A stretch of DNA of 34,940 nt from Frigidibacter sp. ROC022 (GTDB lineage Bacteria; Pseudomonadota; Alphaproteobacteria; Rhodobacterales; Rhodobacteraceae). Within the stretch, counting starts at the first letter, position 1; each line of letters begins with the position of its first letter. Shown in pieces: positions 33,737 through 34,940 of the stretch. The stretch spans positions 1 to 34,940 of the forward strand of contig NZ_JANQDU010000009.1 of NCBI RefSeq assembly GCF_024723735.1, given 5' to 3'. The notes under the pieces were generated by a model. That model did not search any database, had not been told where the DNA came from, and saw nothing but the letters and a program-made list of their open reading frames with translations. Position numbers and translations under genes: made by a program.

Positions 33737-34164
33737 CCGACCTGAGATTGGAACGCGCCCTGGATGCGCCGCCGGAGGCCGTGTTCAGCTATCTGACCGA
33801 GCATGGCAAGCTGATGCAATGGTGGGGCCCCGAAGGGATGACCCTGCCGGATGTGGCGCTGGATTTCTCGCGCCCCGGCCCCTGGTTCTCGGTCATGCAG
33901 AGCGCCGAGGGGCAGAAGTTCAAGGTCTCGGGTCAGGTGACCACGGTGCGCCCGCACGAGCGGGTGGCCTTCACCTGGGCCTGGCACGATGCCGAGGACA
34001 GGCGAGGCCCGGAGAGCCAGGTGGTGATCGATCTGGAGCCGCTGCCGGACGGGCGCACCCGGCTGATCCTGAACCACTACGAGCTGGGCGACGACGAAAG
34101 CGCAAGGAACCACTCCAAGGGCTGGACGTCGAGCCTCAACAAGCTGGAACGCCAGTTCCGGTGA
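33733..34164 (+). CDS. SRPBCC / AHSA1-like protein
   Basis: A 143-residue protein of the START/SRPBCC fold, close to the activator-of-Hsp90 ATPase homologue (AHSA1-like) group. The N-terminal strand RLERALDAPPEAVFSYLT and the MQWWGPEGMTLP segment are family hallmarks. The strand pair FSVMQSAEGQKFKVSGQVT, VTTVRPHERVAFTW and the C-terminal helix SKGWTSSLNKLERQ follow. The fold forms a hydrophobic pocket, but the ligand is unknown. It is translationally coupled to ArsR. ArsR plus AHSA1-like pairs are very common, and the ArsR protein probably controls its own operon. Confidence 0.87.
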   Translation: MTDLRLERALDAPPEAVFSYLTEHGKLMQWWGPEGMTLPDVALDFSRPGPWFSVMQSAEGQKFKVSGQVTTVRPHERVAFTWAWHDAEDRRGPESQVVIDLEPLPDGRTRLILNHYELGDDESARNHSKGWTSSLNKLERQFR

Positions 34165-34186
34165 GCAACCAAGGGGGAGACGGAAG

Positions 34187-34498
34187 ATGGCGAAATTCCT
34201 GTACAGCTACCACGGCGGCAAGCGGCCGGAGTCGAAGGCGGAAGGCGAACGGGTGATGGCGGCCTGGGGCGCCTGGATGGGCGGGCTCGGCGCCGCGATG
34301 ACCGATCCCGGCGGGCCCTCGGGGCCGTCGAGGACCGTTTCCGAGGCCGGCGTGGCCGACAACGGCGGCGCCAATCCGGTGTCGGGCTATTCGATCGTCG
34401 AGGCCGACGGTCTGGCGGCGGCGACCGAGATGGCCGGGGGCTGCCCGATCCTCGCCGACGGCGGCAGCGTCGAAGTCACCGAAATCATCAGCATGTGA
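34187..34498 (+). CDS. YCII-related (DGPF-like) protein
   Basis: A 103-residue protein resembling the YCII/DGPF family of small ferredoxin-like-fold proteins. Segments are MAKFLYSYHGGKRPE at the start, a WGAWMGGLGAAM segment in the middle and ILADGGSVEVTEI at the end. The function is not established; some members are annotated with ArsR-linked sets. It begins 22 bases after the SRPBCC stop with a GGGGGAGA upstream, so it is probably in the same operon. Confidence 0.78.
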   Translation: MAKFLYSYHGGKRPESKAEGERVMAAWGAWMGGLGAAMTDPGGPSGPSRTVSEAGVADNGGANPVSGYSIVEADGLAAATEMAGGCPILADGGSVEVTEIISM

Positions 34499-34552
34499 TA
34501 GGCTGGGGCGCGGGTCACGCCGCGCCCCGCCGCAGCAAGAGGACATCCAACC

Positions 34553-34939
34553 ATGCCCACCGACCCCGAACCGCTGAATACCCTGGCCGTCGTGCTGGGC
34601 ACGATCCTGTCCTTCCTGTTCGGATGGCTGCTCTATTCGCCGAAGGTCTTCGGCAAGGGCTGGGCCGAAGGCTCGGGCGTGAAGCTGGGCGCGGCCTCGG
34701 AGATGCCGGTCTTTGCCATGGCGGCGCAGCTGGCGGCGTTGTTCCTGCTGGCGCTGGTCATCGGCCTGACGGCGATGGTGTCGGCGCTCTGGACCGCGAT
34801 CCTGGCGATCCTGGCGGCGGCGATGTTCGTCGTCTCGACCGGCGCCTTCGTCAAGAAATCCGGCTTCGCGATCCTGGTGGACGGCGGCTACATCCTCGGT
34901 TCCGGCGCCATCATGATCCTCTGCCAGGGCCTGCTCTAG
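34553..34939 (+). CDS. DUF1761-type membrane protein
   Basis: A 128-residue membrane protein with four hydrophobic segments: about residues 9-28, 50-70, 76-97 and 106-126. The FLFGWLLYSPKVFGKGWAEG string is characteristic of small DUF1761-like proteins. Its TAG stop is at 34937-34939, one base before the end of the window, so the gene is complete. It lies about 50 bases after the YCII-like gene in the same direction and is likely part of the ArsR operon. The function is unknown. Confidence 0.75.
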   Translation: MPTDPEPLNTLAVVLGTILSFLFGWLLYSPKVFGKGWAEGSGVKLGAASEMPVFAMAAQLAALFLLALVIGLTAMVSALWTAILAILAAAMFVVSTGAFVKKSGFAILVDGGYILGSGAIMILCQGLL

Positions 34940-34940
34940 G

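Overview
The window looks like chromosome from a high-GC alphaproteobacterium of the Rhodobacteraceae type. Four things suggest this: a tandem glycine riboswitch ahead of gcvT-gcvH-gcvP, a LysR regulator divergent from a short DUF1127 gene, a Bax-inhibitor-1 family membrane protein, and two copies of a 24-base intergenic sequence I associate with Rhodobacterales genomes. No 16S rRNA or other species-level marker is present, so I do not name a genus.

The window has two halves separated by an alanine tRNA gene (14612-14687, minus strand, anticodon CGC). Left of it (1-14600) is a mosaic accessory region, visibly less GC-rich and full of decayed mobile DNA. It begins with the C-terminal part of a P4-type phage/plasmid primase-helicase and a terminase small subunit. 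Next come a decayed fragment of a DUF499-type ATPase, a broken IS6 transposase, and a run of minus-strand genes: a membrane protein, a GNAT acetyltransferase, DUF1772 and DUF4345 membrane proteins, an NmrA-type NAD(P)-binding protein and an AraC regulator. An apparently intact IS6 transposase follows.

The most interesting locus (8134-13214) lies between that IS6 element and a decayed IS3 element. It is a one-direction cluster: LuxR-type regulator, alpha-oxoamine synthase (AOS) B, flavin nitroreductase-family protein, a small unknown ORF, and AOS A. Start/stop overlaps couple several of these genes. Both AOS paralogues keep the PLP lysine and the active-site His and Asp. The set resembles a small-molecule pathway making alpha-aminoketone-derived compounds, possibly a signal, but no product can be read from sequence. 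The small ORF seems to carry a one-base homopolymer frameshift; restoring it yields a 105-residue protein whose stop overlaps the AOS A start.

Right of the tRNA (14700-34940) is compact core-type sequence. It holds a thioredoxin-2-like protein with a strong palindrome at its start, the glycine cleavage operon (gcvT, gcvH, gcvP) under a two-aptamer glycine riboswitch, a gamma-glutamylcyclotransferase-like protein, a lipase-like hydrolase, a NUDIX hydrolase coupled to a GreA/GreB-like protein, 5-formyltetrahydrofolate cyclo-ligase and an MgtE magnesium channel. Purine salvage/catabolism follows (guanine deaminase; 8-oxoguanine deaminase overlapping a histidinol-phosphatase-like gene). The end holds an XRE regulator, a quinone oxidoreductase, LysR/DUF1127, a Bax-inhibitor-1 protein with a clear terminator, and an ArsR-SRPBCC-YCII-DUF1761 run. 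Glycine cleavage and 5-formyl-THF cyclo-ligase both feed the one-carbon folate pool.
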